From Geodermatophilus sp. DF01-2 (lineage in GTDB: Bacteria; Actinomycetota; Actinomycetes; Mycobacteriales; Geodermatophilaceae), in the NCBI RefSeq assembly GCF_004571065.1, contig NZ_SPQN01000050.1:1-33407 (forward strand): a DNA stretch of 33,407 nt, in the 5' to 3' direction. Shown here one piece after another: positions 1-6,445 of this stretch. Positions within the stretch are counted from its first letter, which is position 1. Every line of letters starts with the position of its first letter. Position numbers and translations under genes: made by a program. The notes beneath the pieces were generated by a model, which was not told the DNA's origin, ran no database searches, and saw only the letters and a program-made list of their open reading frames with translations.

Positions 1-98
1 ACCGCCACGACGAGGGCCACCACCCCGACCACGGCCAGCAGGACCGAGAGCACCGCCCAGCTGCGCGCTGGGAACGGGCGGTCGGGGGCTCGGCTCAC
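1..98 (-). CDS. N-terminus of membrane protein, possible class F sortase (partial)
   Basis: Only the first 32 codons are inside the window; the gene continues past base 1. A GTG start at 98 is preceded on the minus strand by a good ribosome binding site (AGGAGG about 8 nt upstream). The visible peptide is a short basic and proline-rich head (RAPDRPFPARSW) followed by one hydrophobic segment (VLSVLLAVVGVVALVVA), i.e. a signal anchor. It lies directly downstream of, and on the same strand as, a CHRD-domain surface protein with a sorting-signal-like C-terminus. In actinobacteria such proteins are often followed by class F sortase genes, so a sortase is my guess from context; the catalytic part is not visible. 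A strong hairpin separates the two genes. Confidence 0.6.
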   Translation of the reverse strand, partial: MSRAPDRPFPARSWAVLSVLLAVVGVVALVVA

Positions 99-125
99 GG
101 TTCAGGCCTCCTGCGGAGGGACGGC

Positions 126-163
126 GCTGCGCCGCGCAGGGCAGTCGCCCTGCGCGGCGCAGC
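126..163 (-). terminator. Perfect 17-bp hairpin between CHRD gene and downstream gene
   Basis: Arms 126-142 and 147-163 are perfectly complementary around the loop AGTC. It sits 18 bp after the stop of the CHRD gene and 28 bp before the start of the next gene on the same strand. There is no T-run, so it is not a classical intrinsic terminator. It could attenuate read-through or protect the upstream mRNA end. Confidence 0.55.
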
Positions 164-181
164 GATCGGATCGACCGGGGC

Positions 182-952
182 TCAGACCTGGTCGGCGGCC
201 CGGCGACGACGGTAGGCCAGGGCACCGACGGCGGCCGCACCGGTCAGCGCCGCGGCGCCCAGACCGATCGCGGCCTCCTGCTCGATGCCGCTGGTCCCGC
301 CGGCGCCGGTGTCGGCACCGCCGGCGGGCATCTGGCCCATCTGCGACATCGTGTAGGAGCCGCAGGCGGCCGGAGCGGTCGCCTCCAGCGGCAGCGACGG
401 GTCGAGCGAGCTCATCTGGTCACCGTCGTAGGTCCCGCTGCCGTTGGTGTCGATGCCGTGCACGACGACGACGGCGTTGCCGGCGGCGAAGGACTCCTGG
501 ACCTCCTGGCTGATCGTGAAGGTGCGCTCGTAGGTGTACGAGTCGTCCTCCGGGGTCGGGAAGCGGTCGACGGCCAGGCCGCTGTCCGGGCTGGTGTCGC
601 CCTCGGTGGTGAGCGAGGTGCCGATCATTCCGTAGAACGGCTGGCCCTCGGCGGTGCTCACGATGCCGTCGCCGTCCTCGTCGGCGGACGGGGGCGGGCA
701 GACGCCCTGGGCGCCGATGTGGAAGTGCTGCGCGTGCGGCGCACCCGGCAGCACGCCGGTCACCTCGACGGTGACCTTCGCCTGGTCGCCCTCGAGGGTG
801 ACCCAGCTGGTGCCGGTGACCCCGGAGTCGTTCAGCGTGCCCAGGTCGGCCTGGTAGCTCCCGTCGTGGGCGGCCTGGGCAGCCGTCATGGTCAGGAGCG
901 GGAACGCCGCAGCAGCCAGGGCCACGGTCGGGACTGCGAAGGACTTGCGCAA
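182..952 (-). CDS. CHRD-domain surface protein with signal peptide and C-terminal anchor
   Basis: About 256 aa. I place the start at TTG 952 because a purine-rich site (GAGGAG) lies about 8 nt upstream and the product then opens with a normal signal peptide (LRKSFAVPTVALAAAAF...AQA, then AHDGS). Reading further upstream only adds arginine- and proline-rich sequence of shadow type. The mature part has a CHRD-like beta-rich domain with the His-rich stretch HAQHFHIG and several Asp/Gly loops. The C-terminus has a Gly-rich spacer (ADTGAGGTSG), a hydrophobic helix (AAIGLGAAALTGAAAVGALAY) and an RRRR tail, the layout of a sortase-type cell-wall sorting signal though without a canonical LPXTG. Exported, probably wall- or membrane-anchored. 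Its ligand is unknown. Confidence 0.72.
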   Translation of the reverse strand: MRKSFAVPTVALAAAAFPLLTMTAAQAAHDGSYQADLGTLNDSGVTGTSWVTLEGDQAKVTVEVTGVLPGAPHAQHFHIGAQGVCPPPSADEDGDGIVSTAEGQPFYGMIGTSLTTEGDTSPDSGLAVDRFPTPEDDSYTYERTFTISQEVQESFAAGNAVVVVHGIDTNGSGTYDGDQMSSLDPSLPLEATAPAACGSYTMSQMGQMPAGGADTGAGGTSGIEQEAAIGLGAAALTGAAAVGALAYRRRRAADQV

Positions 953-1322
953 GGGACTTCTCCTCGAGTCGGGTGCAACACCGCCGCCGGCCGGCGACGG
1001 TGTCCGGCAGCGGTTCGGAACCGCCTCCGGTCGAGCAGGCGGACGCATCCGGCGCCCACCACGCGTGGGGGCTGGGACAGCGCCCCGGGACGGACGGCTC
1101 ACCCGGCTTCTGCACCGTCGGCCGCTGCCGTCCACGCACATCGTTCGGCGCCGATGCCCCGAGTGGTTCATCGAGAAGCGCCCATCACACGATCGTGTTC
1201 ATGACGGATGTGTGACGTCCGACGGCGGCCACAGGCCGGGGTGGGCGCGGGTACCGTCCTCGCGACCACGGCGTCCGCCCGAATGGGGGGGCCAGGAAGG
1301 CCGGGACGGCGGGTGCTTGCGA
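953..1322. other. Intergenic region between CHRD gene and copC, with 12-bp palindrome
   Basis: This divergent intergenic stretch must hold the promoters of the CHRD gene (leftward) and the copCD pair (rightward). The clearest signal is a perfect 12-bp palindrome, ACACGATCGTGT, at 1187-1198, suitable as a small dimeric operator. I see no convincing -35/-10 pair or RNA gene here. Confidence 0.4.
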
Positions 1323-1943
1323 ATGACGGTCATGCCCGGACAACCACTCGCTGCGACGAGACCCGCTCGACGGCTGCTGGCCGTGCTCGCCACCGCCCTC
1401 ACCGCGACGCTCGTCCTGCTGTGCGCCGGGGTCCCCGCGGCTCGGGCGCACGACCAGCTGGCCGCCACGTCGCCGGAGGCGAACACCACGGTGCCGACCT
1501 CGCCACCGCACGTGGAGCTCGAGTTCAGCGGGCCGCCGCAGGAGCTGGGCACTCAGGTGGTGGTCAGCGGCCCGGACGGCGCTCCCGTGACGCAGGGTCC
1601 CGCGGAGCTCCGCGACAGCACCGTGGTCCAGCCGCTGGTCGAGGACCTGCCGCCCGGGACCTACACCGTCGAGTGGCGGGTGACCTCGTCCGACGGGCAT
1701 CCCCTCTCGGGAACGTTCCCCTTCACCGTCGCCGAGAGCCAGGTCGAGCGCGCGGCAGCGGCTCCGCAGCAGCCGGATGCGGCTCCTGCAGCGCGGGAGG
1801 CAGAACCTGTGGATCCGGGCGAGGCCGTCGCCGGACAGCCGGCCGGCTCGTCGTCCTCCCGTCCGTGGATCGCGGTCGGTGCCGTCCTGGTGATCGTCGT
1901 CGCGGCCGGCGTCGCCGTCCGACAGCTGCGCAGGCGCGCATGA
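1323..1943 (+). CDS. copC: CopC-domain copper resistance protein, exported and membrane-anchored
   Basis: 206 aa from ATG 1323 (an ATG three codons later and a TTG at 1317 are alternatives; the ribosome site is weak). It has a long signal peptide ending ...AGVPAARA, after which the mature protein begins with His (HDQLAATSPEANTTV). The CopC fold follows: FSGPPQELG, then YTVEWRVTSSDGHPLSGTFPFTV. The N-terminal His and the DGHP motif are the usual Cu(II) ligands of CopC. A Pro/Ala/Glu-rich linker and a C-terminal membrane helix (PWIAVGAVLVIVVAAGVAV) with a basic tail tether it to the outer face of the membrane. It overlaps the next gene by ATGA, so the two are translationally coupled. Confidence 0.85.
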   Translation: MTVMPGQPLAATRPARRLLAVLATALTATLVLLCAGVPAARAHDQLAATSPEANTTVPTSPPHVELEFSGPPQELGTQVVVSGPDGAPVTQGPAELRDSTVVQPLVEDLPPGTYTVEWRVTSSDGHPLSGTFPFTVAESQVERAAAAPQQPDAAPAAREAEPVDPGEAVAGQPAGSSSSRPWIAVGAVLVIVVAAGVAVRQLRRRA

Positions 1944-3385
1944 CCGGGATGGACCGGACCGTCGCCTCGGAGCGAGTCCCTACCGGCGCCGTGACCGCGC
2001 CGTTCCCGGAGTGGCCGGAGGCCGGCGCCGCACGGCCACCGAAGCCTCCGGCCGGCGTCGTCGTGGCGGTGGGCCTCGGGATCGTCGCGGTGCTCGTGCT
2101 GGCTCTCGTCGTGGGCGGCGGCCGGCCGACCTCCGGCGCTCCCGGGCTGACGCAGGCGGGCCCGCTCGTGGACTGGGGCCTGCCGGTGGCCACGCTCGCC
2201 GGCCGGATCGCGGCGCTGGGCACGGTCGGCACGCTCCTGTTCGCCGCCGTCCTGCTCCCCGGCTCGGGGCGGACGCTGCCGGCGGCGTCCCGCCGCGCCC
2301 TGCGGGTCGCCTCCGGCTGGGCCCTGGCCTGGGCGGTGTCGACGGTGGTCGGCGCACTGCTCACCCTCAGCCGGCTGATCGGCGTTCCGCCCGCCTCCGT
2401 GCCGGCGTCGTCCGTCGGGACCTTCGTCACCGACCTGCCGGCGGGACGCGCCGCCGTCGTGGTGACGGCCGCGGCCGTCGTCCTCGCCCTGGTCGCCCGG
2501 CGGTGCACCAGGGCCCTGGGAGCCGCCCTGCTGCTGGCCGTGGCGGTGACGGGACTCGTCGTCCCCGCCGTCCTGACCGGCCACTCCGCGGCGGCCGACG
2601 ACCACGTGCTCGCGGTGACCACCCTCAGCGTGCACGTCGTCGCCGCGACTGCGTGGATCGGCGGGCTGCTCGCCCTGGTCGTGCACGGCCGGAACCGCGA
2701 GGACCTCCCCCCGGCCGCGGGCCGCTTCAGCGCACTGGCGCTGGCCTGCTTCGTGGCCTCGGGCGCGTCCGGCCTGCTGTCCGCGTGGCTGCTGGTGGGG
2801 GGGCTCCCCTGGGGAGCCGACGTCCTGGGCAGCGGCTACGGGTGGCTGCTGCTCGGCAAGACGGCCGCCCTCGTCGTCCTCGGCGCGTTCGGCTGGCACC
2901 ATCGCCGGCGCACGCTGCCGCTCCTGCGCGCCGGGCAGCCGGGTGCGTTCCGCCGGTTCGCCGCCGTGGAGATGGTGGTCATGCTGGCGACCGTCGCCCT
3001 CGCCGTCGCCCTGGCCGCGTCGCCACCGCCGGCGGCAGGCGCCCCGCCGGCGCAGGCCGGCGTAACGGGTGTGCAGCCCGCGGCCTCGACCCCCCCGACC
3101 TCGGCTGTTGAGGACATGTCCGGCCACGACCACGGCGAGCTCTCGGTCGCCGTGCTGATCGACGAGACCCGCTTCCACGTCTCGGCTCCGGTCCCCCCCG
3201 GCGCACGGGTCACCGTGCACAACTCGACCCGGACCGAGGTCACCATCACCGCGGACGACGGCTCGTTCGACGTCGTCGTCCCAGGGCGGACCCTGACGAC
3301 CTTCCCGGCCCCGGAGGAGCCCGGAACGTATCCGTTCACCAGCCGGCACTCGACGTCGTTCGCGGACGTCCTCGTCGTCCGCTGA
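1940..3385 (+). CDS. CopD-family copper membrane protein with C-terminal cupredoxin-like domain
   Basis: 481 aa, start ATG 1940 overlapping the copC stop. Many hydrophobic segments between residues about 35 and 370 form the CopD (YcnJ-type) domain, with the typical HVVAATAWIGGLLALVVH and LLLGKTAALVVLGAFGWHHRR stretches. After a Pro/Ala linker (about 360-390) comes a cupredoxin-like beta domain, residues about 393-481, opening with SGHDHGE. Cupredoxins usually bind copper through a C-terminal Cys-x-x-His-x-x-Met loop; the equivalent here reads YPFTSRHSTSF, with no Cys, so a type 1 centre is unlikely. Probably takes part with CopC in copper uptake or handling at the membrane; the direction of transport cannot be told from sequence. 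Confidence 0.8.
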   Translation: MTGMDRTVASERVPTGAVTAPFPEWPEAGAARPPKPPAGVVVAVGLGIVAVLVLALVVGGGRPTSGAPGLTQAGPLVDWGLPVATLAGRIAALGTVGTLLFAAVLLPGSGRTLPAASRRALRVASGWALAWAVSTVVGALLTLSRLIGVPPASVPASSVGTFVTDLPAGRAAVVVTAAAVVLALVARRCTRALGAALLLAVAVTGLVVPAVLTGHSAAADDHVLAVTTLSVHVVAATAWIGGLLALVVHGRNREDLPPAAGRFSALALACFVASGASGLLSAWLLVGGLPWGADVLGSGYGWLLLGKTAALVVLGAFGWHHRRRTLPLLRAGQPGAFRRFAAVEMVVMLATVALAVALAASPPPAAGAPPAQAGVTGVQPAASTPPTSAVEDMSGHDHGELSVAVLIDETRFHVSAPVPPGARVTVHNSTRTEVTITADDGSFDVVVPGRTLTTFPAPEEPGTYPFTSRHSTSFADVLVVR

Positions 3386-3429
3386 GCAGCGCGCGACGTT
3401 CCGTGACGAGTTCCGTGACCTGCTCGGGG

Positions 3430-3464
3430 GCGACGGAGGAGCCGTCCTGTACGCCGGGAACTGT
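3430..3464. repeat. Left attachment-site repeat (att), partial copy of rnpB 3' end
   Basis: Matches 5808-5842 at 30 of 35 positions, including an uninterrupted 13-bp core CCTGTACGCCGGG (3446-3458). Differences are at 3438, 3442, 3445, 3459 and 3460. It lies 45 bp after the stop of the CopD-like gene. Just upstream, GTTCCGTGAC occurs twice with a 12-bp period (3398-3407, 3410-3419). Confidence 0.72.
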
Positions 3465-3553
3465 TGAGCATGGTTGGTCAGCATCGACCGATCATGAATT
3501 TCGCGCCTGACCTCGGACTTCGTGGTTGGACAGGGTTGGTCGCGGACGGCAGC

Positions 3554-3572
3554 TTGCGGACTCAGTGCGGAC
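3554..3572 (+). repeat. Left arm-type repeat of the element
   Basis: TTGCGGACTCAGTGCGGAC occurs here and, with one change, at 5748-5766. The unit is itself two TGCGGAC boxes 11 bp apart, about one helical turn, which is how arm-type sites of tyrosine recombinases are often built. Near it, GGTTGGWC occurs three times (3472, 3524, 3534). Confidence 0.55.
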
Positions 3573-3721
3573 TAGGCGTAGGCCTGTGGGCAACCCCCGA
3601 TTGACTGAAGGGACTCGTCCCAGCATTGAGTGCAGGACGACGTGGCCAGGGCAGTGTTTGGCGGCCGTACCCGCGGTCGTTCTCCTCCCCATTGCTGCGG
3701 GTGCCGGAGGAACCGCTCGTG

Positions 3722-3934
3722 ATGCCGAACAACGCCCCTGAGGCGACTTCCAACCTGCTGACGCTCACCGAGGCGGCCGTGTTCCTCCGTACGCCCGTCG
3801 CAACGCTGCGCTACTGGCGGCACCTCGGCATCGGGCCGGACGGCTTCCGCCTCGGGCGTCGAGTCCTATACCGACGGGAAGACCTGGACCGCTGGGTGGC
3901 CGAGCAGCGCGAAGCCCAGTCAACGCGTCGGTGA
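3722..3934 (+). CDS. Small AlpA/excisionase-type helix-turn-helix protein
   Basis: 70 aa from ATG 3722; a GTG one codon earlier (3719) is also well placed behind GGAGGAA at 3706-3712. The body is a compact winged-helix DNA-binding domain of the MerR/HTH_17 kind: LLTLTEAAVFLRTPVATLRYWR is the helix-turn-helix, GPDGFRLGRRVLYRREDLDRWV the wing and closing helix. In integrative elements such proteins act as excisionase (recombination directionality factor) or as regulators of the integrase gene. It is the first gene after the left att site, with a TA pair following. Excisionase versus plain regulator cannot be decided from sequence. Confidence 0.8.
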   Translation: MPNNAPEATSNLLTLTEAAVFLRTPVATLRYWRHLGIGPDGFRLGRRVLYRREDLDRWVAEQREAQSTRR

Positions 3935-4024
3935 CCGCGACGACTCGTGCGGACGAGAGTGGATCCTCGTCTTCGACGTACGACTCGGCAGAACTGGCAC
4001 GATGGATCCGAGGAGGTGAGTGTC

Positions 4025-4222
4025 GTGACCACGACGCCGAAGAAGCCCGCGCACCAGGCGGGTGATGACTTCGTTCCTACAGAGGAGCTTCTCCGACAGC
4101 AGGGCGTGGGGCCCATCGCCTCCCCGAACGACGTGGCCACGGACGATCCCTTCGCCTCCGACGACGAGCACGCGGACTTCCTCGCCGACCTCTACGCCTC
4201 CCGGTGGTCCAGCATCTCGTGA
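4025..4222 (+). CDS. Antitoxin-like small acidic protein paired with PIN toxin
   Basis: 65 aa from GTG 4025, chosen because AGGAGG (4011-4016) stands 8 nt upstream. The stop overlaps the start of the PIN gene as GTGA, the usual coupling of type II toxin-antitoxin pairs with the antitoxin first. The protein is acidic and probably largely disordered; its C-terminal part (DDPFASDDEHADFLADLYASRW) looks like a toxin-wrapping tail. I see no clear DNA-binding fold, so whether it autoregulates is open. The call rests on size, order, overlap and the partner gene rather than a recognised domain. Confidence 0.65.
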   Translation: MTTTPKKPAHQAGDDFVPTEELLRQQGVGPIASPNDVATDDPFASDDEHADFLADLYASRWSSIS

Positions 4223-4620
4223 GCGTCGTCGTCCTCGACACGGACGTCGCCTCCTCGTTGCTGCGCCTTCGCGCTCCCGATGCAGTCACCGCGCGGCTTG
4301 CCGGTCACGTCGCCGCCGTCACTTTCGTGACCGTTGGCGAGCTGACCAAGTGGACCCTGGTCCGGCACTGGGGGCCACGGAACGTCGCCGCCATGCGGGA
4401 CTTCCTCTCGCAGCTACTGGTCCTTCCCTACGACCAGCAGGTGTCCGCCCGGTGGGGCGAGCTACAGGCCGGCGGCCAGCTGCGCGGCCGACCCCGGCCG
4501 GTCAACGACAGCTGGATCGCCGCTTGCTGTCTCGTCCGTGACCTGCCGCTCGCCACCCTCAACGCCAAGGACTTCGAGGACTTCGCCGAGCACGACGGAC
4601 TGACGCTCGCCCTCCGCTGA
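4219..4620 (+). CDS. PIN-domain ribonuclease toxin (VapC-like)
   Basis: 133 aa from GTG 4219, overlapping the antitoxin stop by 4 bp. The PIN-domain acidic residues are in place: VLDTD near the start (Asp7, Asp9), Glu41 in VGELTKW, the ND of VNDSWIAACC around residue 95, and the LNAKDFEDF motif near residue 113. Proteins of this family are metal-dependent ribonucleases that cut tRNA or other RNAs when the antitoxin is lost. Length is normal for VapC. Within this decayed element the module appears intact and may have stabilised the insertion. The RNA target cannot be predicted. Confidence 0.85.
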   Translation: MSVVVLDTDVASSLLRLRAPDAVTARLAGHVAAVTFVTVGELTKWTLVRHWGPRNVAAMRDFLSQLLVLPYDQQVSARWGELQAGGQLRGRPRPVNDSWIAACCLVRDLPLATLNAKDFEDFAEHDGLTLALR

Positions 4621-4903
4621 AGGCCGCAGCCCTTTCCACCAGGCGGCTTTCTCGCCACTCAGGCGTGCTGATCGGGCGCCCACCCAGTACTGGAGAAGAA
4701 CTGGAGGACTCCCAGGCACCGTCGCGCGGTGCGGCATCGGCAGCGCACGAGCTCCCGGCGTCGGCCCTTGCTGCCGCCTGCGGCTGTCCCCAACCTCGTG
4801 CCCGTCCACAGATCGATACGGCGGAAGGACGAGCCACTCCCGCTGGTGCTACCCCGGGCTGCACGCCATGGCTGGCGCGACCTCGTGGAACGAAGTGAAT
4901 GAG
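4621..4903. other. Intergenic stretch between PIN toxin and integrase remnant
   Basis: About 280 bp with no convincing gene. It must hold the integrase promoter, but I see no clear hexamer pair and only a weak ribosome site before ATG 4904. Confidence 0.4.
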
Positions 4904-5527
4904 ATGGCGAGCATCGCGCGCAGGTCCGACGGCACCTACCGGCCGCGCTTCCGCGACGCCACCGGCAAGGAGCACGCCCGGCACTTCAAGCGGAAGGTCG
5001 ACGCCCAGCGGTGGCTCGACGAGATGACCGCGGCGATGGTCACCGGCCAGTACGTCGACCCGACGGCCGGTCGGCTGACCCTCCGCGAGTACGCCGAGCA
5101 GTGGCGGGCGGCCCAGGTCCACCGGCCGACCACCGCCGCCCACGTCGAGACGATGCTCCGACGCCACGTCTCCCCGGCCCTCCGGCAGAGGCGGCCTTCC
5201 TCGGTCCTGCCGAGCGACGTCCAGGCCCTCGTCAAGCGGCTGTCCCTGGACCTGGCCCCGTCCACTGTGGGGGTGGTCCACCGCATCCTCGCGAGCATCT
5301 TCAAGGCCGCCGTGCGCGACCGGCGGATCGTCGCCTCACCCTGCGAGGGCCCCAAGCTGCCGAAGGTCCACCGCCGGCGCGTCGAGCCGCTGACGCGCGA
5401 GGCGGTCCAGGCTCTGACGGATGCGGTGGCCGACAGGTACCGGGCGCTGGTCACCCTCGCCGCCGGGACCGGCCTGCGGCAGGGCGAGGCGTTCGGCTTG
5501 ACGGTCGACCGGATCGACTTCCTCCGC
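4904..5527 (+). pseudogene. int: Tyrosine integrase, truncated after box I
   Basis: Recognisable integrase runs from ATG 4904 (MASIARRSDGTYRPRFRD) for about 208 residues. First comes the arm-binding domain (DGTYRPRFRDATGKEHARHF... up to TLREYAEQW), then the SAM-like core-binding domain (HRPTTAAHVETMLRRHV... to SPCEGPKLPK), then the start of the catalytic domain with the first catalytic Arg in GTGLRQGEAFGLTVDRIDF. Homology stops there. The frame stays open to 6133, but only through antisense sequence of another gene and of rnpB, with no H-x-x-R box and no nucleophilic Tyr. Intact relatives are about 370-400 aa, so nearly half is missing and the enzyme should be dead. It reads toward the right att site. 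Confidence 0.8.
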
Positions 5528-5608
5528 CGCCAGCTCGGCGATCTGGTGGTCGATCCGATTCCGCTCCTTCAGCAGCTCCGCGATCCGCAGCAGGACGTCG
5601 TGCTCCAT
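5528..5608 (-). pseudogene. 5' stump of another gene, joined tail-on to the integrase remnant
   Basis: From ATG 5608 the minus strand encodes a protein-like start, MEHDVLLRIAELLKERNRI and then DHQIAELA, amphipathic and rich in Leu/Ile/Glu/Arg, before it runs into the reverse complement of the integrase. The junction near 5528 therefore joins the first ~27 codons of one gene to the interior of another, evidence of a deletion or rearrangement inside the element. From memory the peptide resembles the N-terminus of an uncharacterised actinobacterial protein family; I would not assign a function. The 200 bp on the other side (5609-5807) would be its former upstream region. Confidence 0.5.
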
Positions 5609-5747
5609 GCGGCCAGTGTGGCCAGAGCAGGCGGTGCGTGCCTCCACCGCGGTGGCAGTCCGACCGAAGCGACACAGCGAACCCCCAATCGGGCGTGCGC
5701 ACTCGGAGAAGACCGGAAGACCGCCGTCGACTCAGTTGCCGTGGGAG

Positions 5748-5766
5748 TTGCGGACTCTGTGCGGAC
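5748..5766 (+). repeat. Right arm-type repeat of the element
   Basis: TTGCGGACTCTGTGCGGAC, identical at 18 of 19 positions to 3554-3572. It lies 58 bp inside the 13-bp att core, against 96 bp for the left copy. An AACCCCC box follows further inside at both ends (3592-3598 and 5680-5686). Confidence 0.55.
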
Positions 5767-5807
5767 CGTTGCACGCCGCTGGCCCCATAGCCGCTGGTCA
5801 GCAGCGA

Positions 5808-5842
5808 GCGACGGACGAGTCGGCCTGTACGCCGGGTTCTGT
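5808..5842. repeat. Right attachment-site repeat within the 3' end of rnpB
   Basis: Partner of 3430-3464. It covers the last ~30 nt of the RNase P RNA, including the 3' strand of helix P1 and the conserved ACAGAACCCGGCGTACAGG segment (minus strand). Integration here regenerates the RNA end, as elements that target tRNA or tmRNA ends do. Confidence 0.72.
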
Positions 5843-6217
5843 CCACGGGCGCCTTGCGGCCTCCCGATGGGCGGTCATCCATCTAGGCCTGCCGTTGCCG
5901 GCCGGCTCCAGCGGTCCACCCGCAGGCATCGGGCGGGCAGCCCTCGAACGCCTGCGCAGGACGGCGGCGGACCGCCGTCCCTCTCGACCTTGCTCCGGGT
6001 GGGGTTTACCGAGCCACACCGGTCACCCGGTGTGCGGTGGTCTCTTACACCGCCGTTTCACCCTTACCAGCGCGAGCGCTGGCGGTCTGTTCTCTGTGGC
6101 ACTGTCCCGCGGGTCACCCCGGGTCGCCGTTAGCGACCACCCTGCCCTGTGGAGCCCGGACGTTCCTCGGCGGCGGGGTCTCCCCCGCCGACGCGACCGC
6201 CCGGCCGACTCGTCCGT
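5811..6217 (-). ncRNA. rnpB: RNase P RNA (class A)
   Basis: Catalytic RNA of RNase P, which matures tRNA 5' ends. Read on the minus strand it shows the conserved blocks in order: GAGGAACGTCCGGGCTCC (6151-6168), GGGACAGTGCCACAGAGAA, GGTAAGGGTGAAACGG, GTGTAAGAGACCACCG, the GGTAAACCCCAC region, TAGATGGATGACCGCC (near 5871-5886), and the ACAGAACCCGGCGTACAGG end. The 5' and 3' ends form a perfect 15-bp P1 helix (6203-6217 with 5811-5825), which fixes both ends within a few nt. About 407 nt, normal for actinobacteria. An integrative element abuts its 3' end; the terminal sequence is preserved. Confidence 0.95.
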
Positions 6218-6227
6218 CGTACCGCCC

Positions 6228-6233
6228 ATCCTA
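6228..6233 (-). promoter_or_regulatory. Probable rnpB -10 element
   Basis: TAGGAT on the minus strand ends about 10 nt before the P1 helix, matching the actinobacterial -10 consensus TANNNT. Upstream, GTGACGATCAC (6251-6261) is a short palindrome around the expected -35 position. Confidence 0.5.
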
Positions 6234-6445
6234 GTGATGGGGCGCCGCGGGTGACGATCACTGGGCCCTCTTGCCGCGCCCCTCGGCGCGCATCGTCACC
6301 ACGGGGAGGCTTCCACGCCCGCCAGGCGGTGGTGAACCCGACCGAGCTGTCGGACCCCACCGTCGCGATGGTCGAGGACGAGATCTGCGTCGGGCTGCTC
6401 ACCGCCGTCGCCCGCAGCCGGTGACCGACGGTCCCCCGGTAGCCG
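6234..6445. other. Region between rnpB promoter and PIG-L gene; possible gene remnant
   Basis: No complete gene. A plus-strand stretch ending at TGA 6424 encodes a plausible C-terminal piece (VVNPTELSDPTVAMVEDE and then ICVGLLTAVARSR) with a normal acidic/hydrophobic balance, but it has no start or ribosome site and the sequence before it is shadow-like. It may be the tail of a degraded gene; I do not recognise it. Confidence 0.25.

Larger units (their letters stand above)
3430..5842. mobile_element. Decayed integrative element inserted at the 3' end of rnpB
   Basis: The segment is bounded by a 35-bp imperfect direct repeat (3430-3464 and 5808-5842, 30 of 35 identical). The right copy is the 3' terminal part of the RNase P RNA gene, so the element has integrated there and left rnpB intact. 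Inside are an AlpA/excisionase-like HTH gene, a toxin-antitoxin pair, a tyrosine integrase whose C-terminal half is gone, and the first 27 codons of an unrelated gene on the other strand. A 19-bp direct repeat just inside each end (3554-3572, 5748-5766) resembles integrase arm sites. The integrase lacks its catalytic half, so the element cannot excise unaided. The left end looks less GC-rich than the neighbours by eye. Confidence 0.75.

Noticed and set aside
3465-3721. Small frames on both strands between the left att site and the HTH gene
   Set aside because: Short, overlapping on both strands, no ribosome sites; the region is better explained as the att arm and promoter.
4868-6133. One open frame of 421 codons read as a full-length integrase
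   Set aside because: Integrase similarity ends near 5527; the rest is antisense to another gene start and to rnpB, has Arg/Pro/Ser-rich composition and lacks the H-x-x-R and Tyr motifs.
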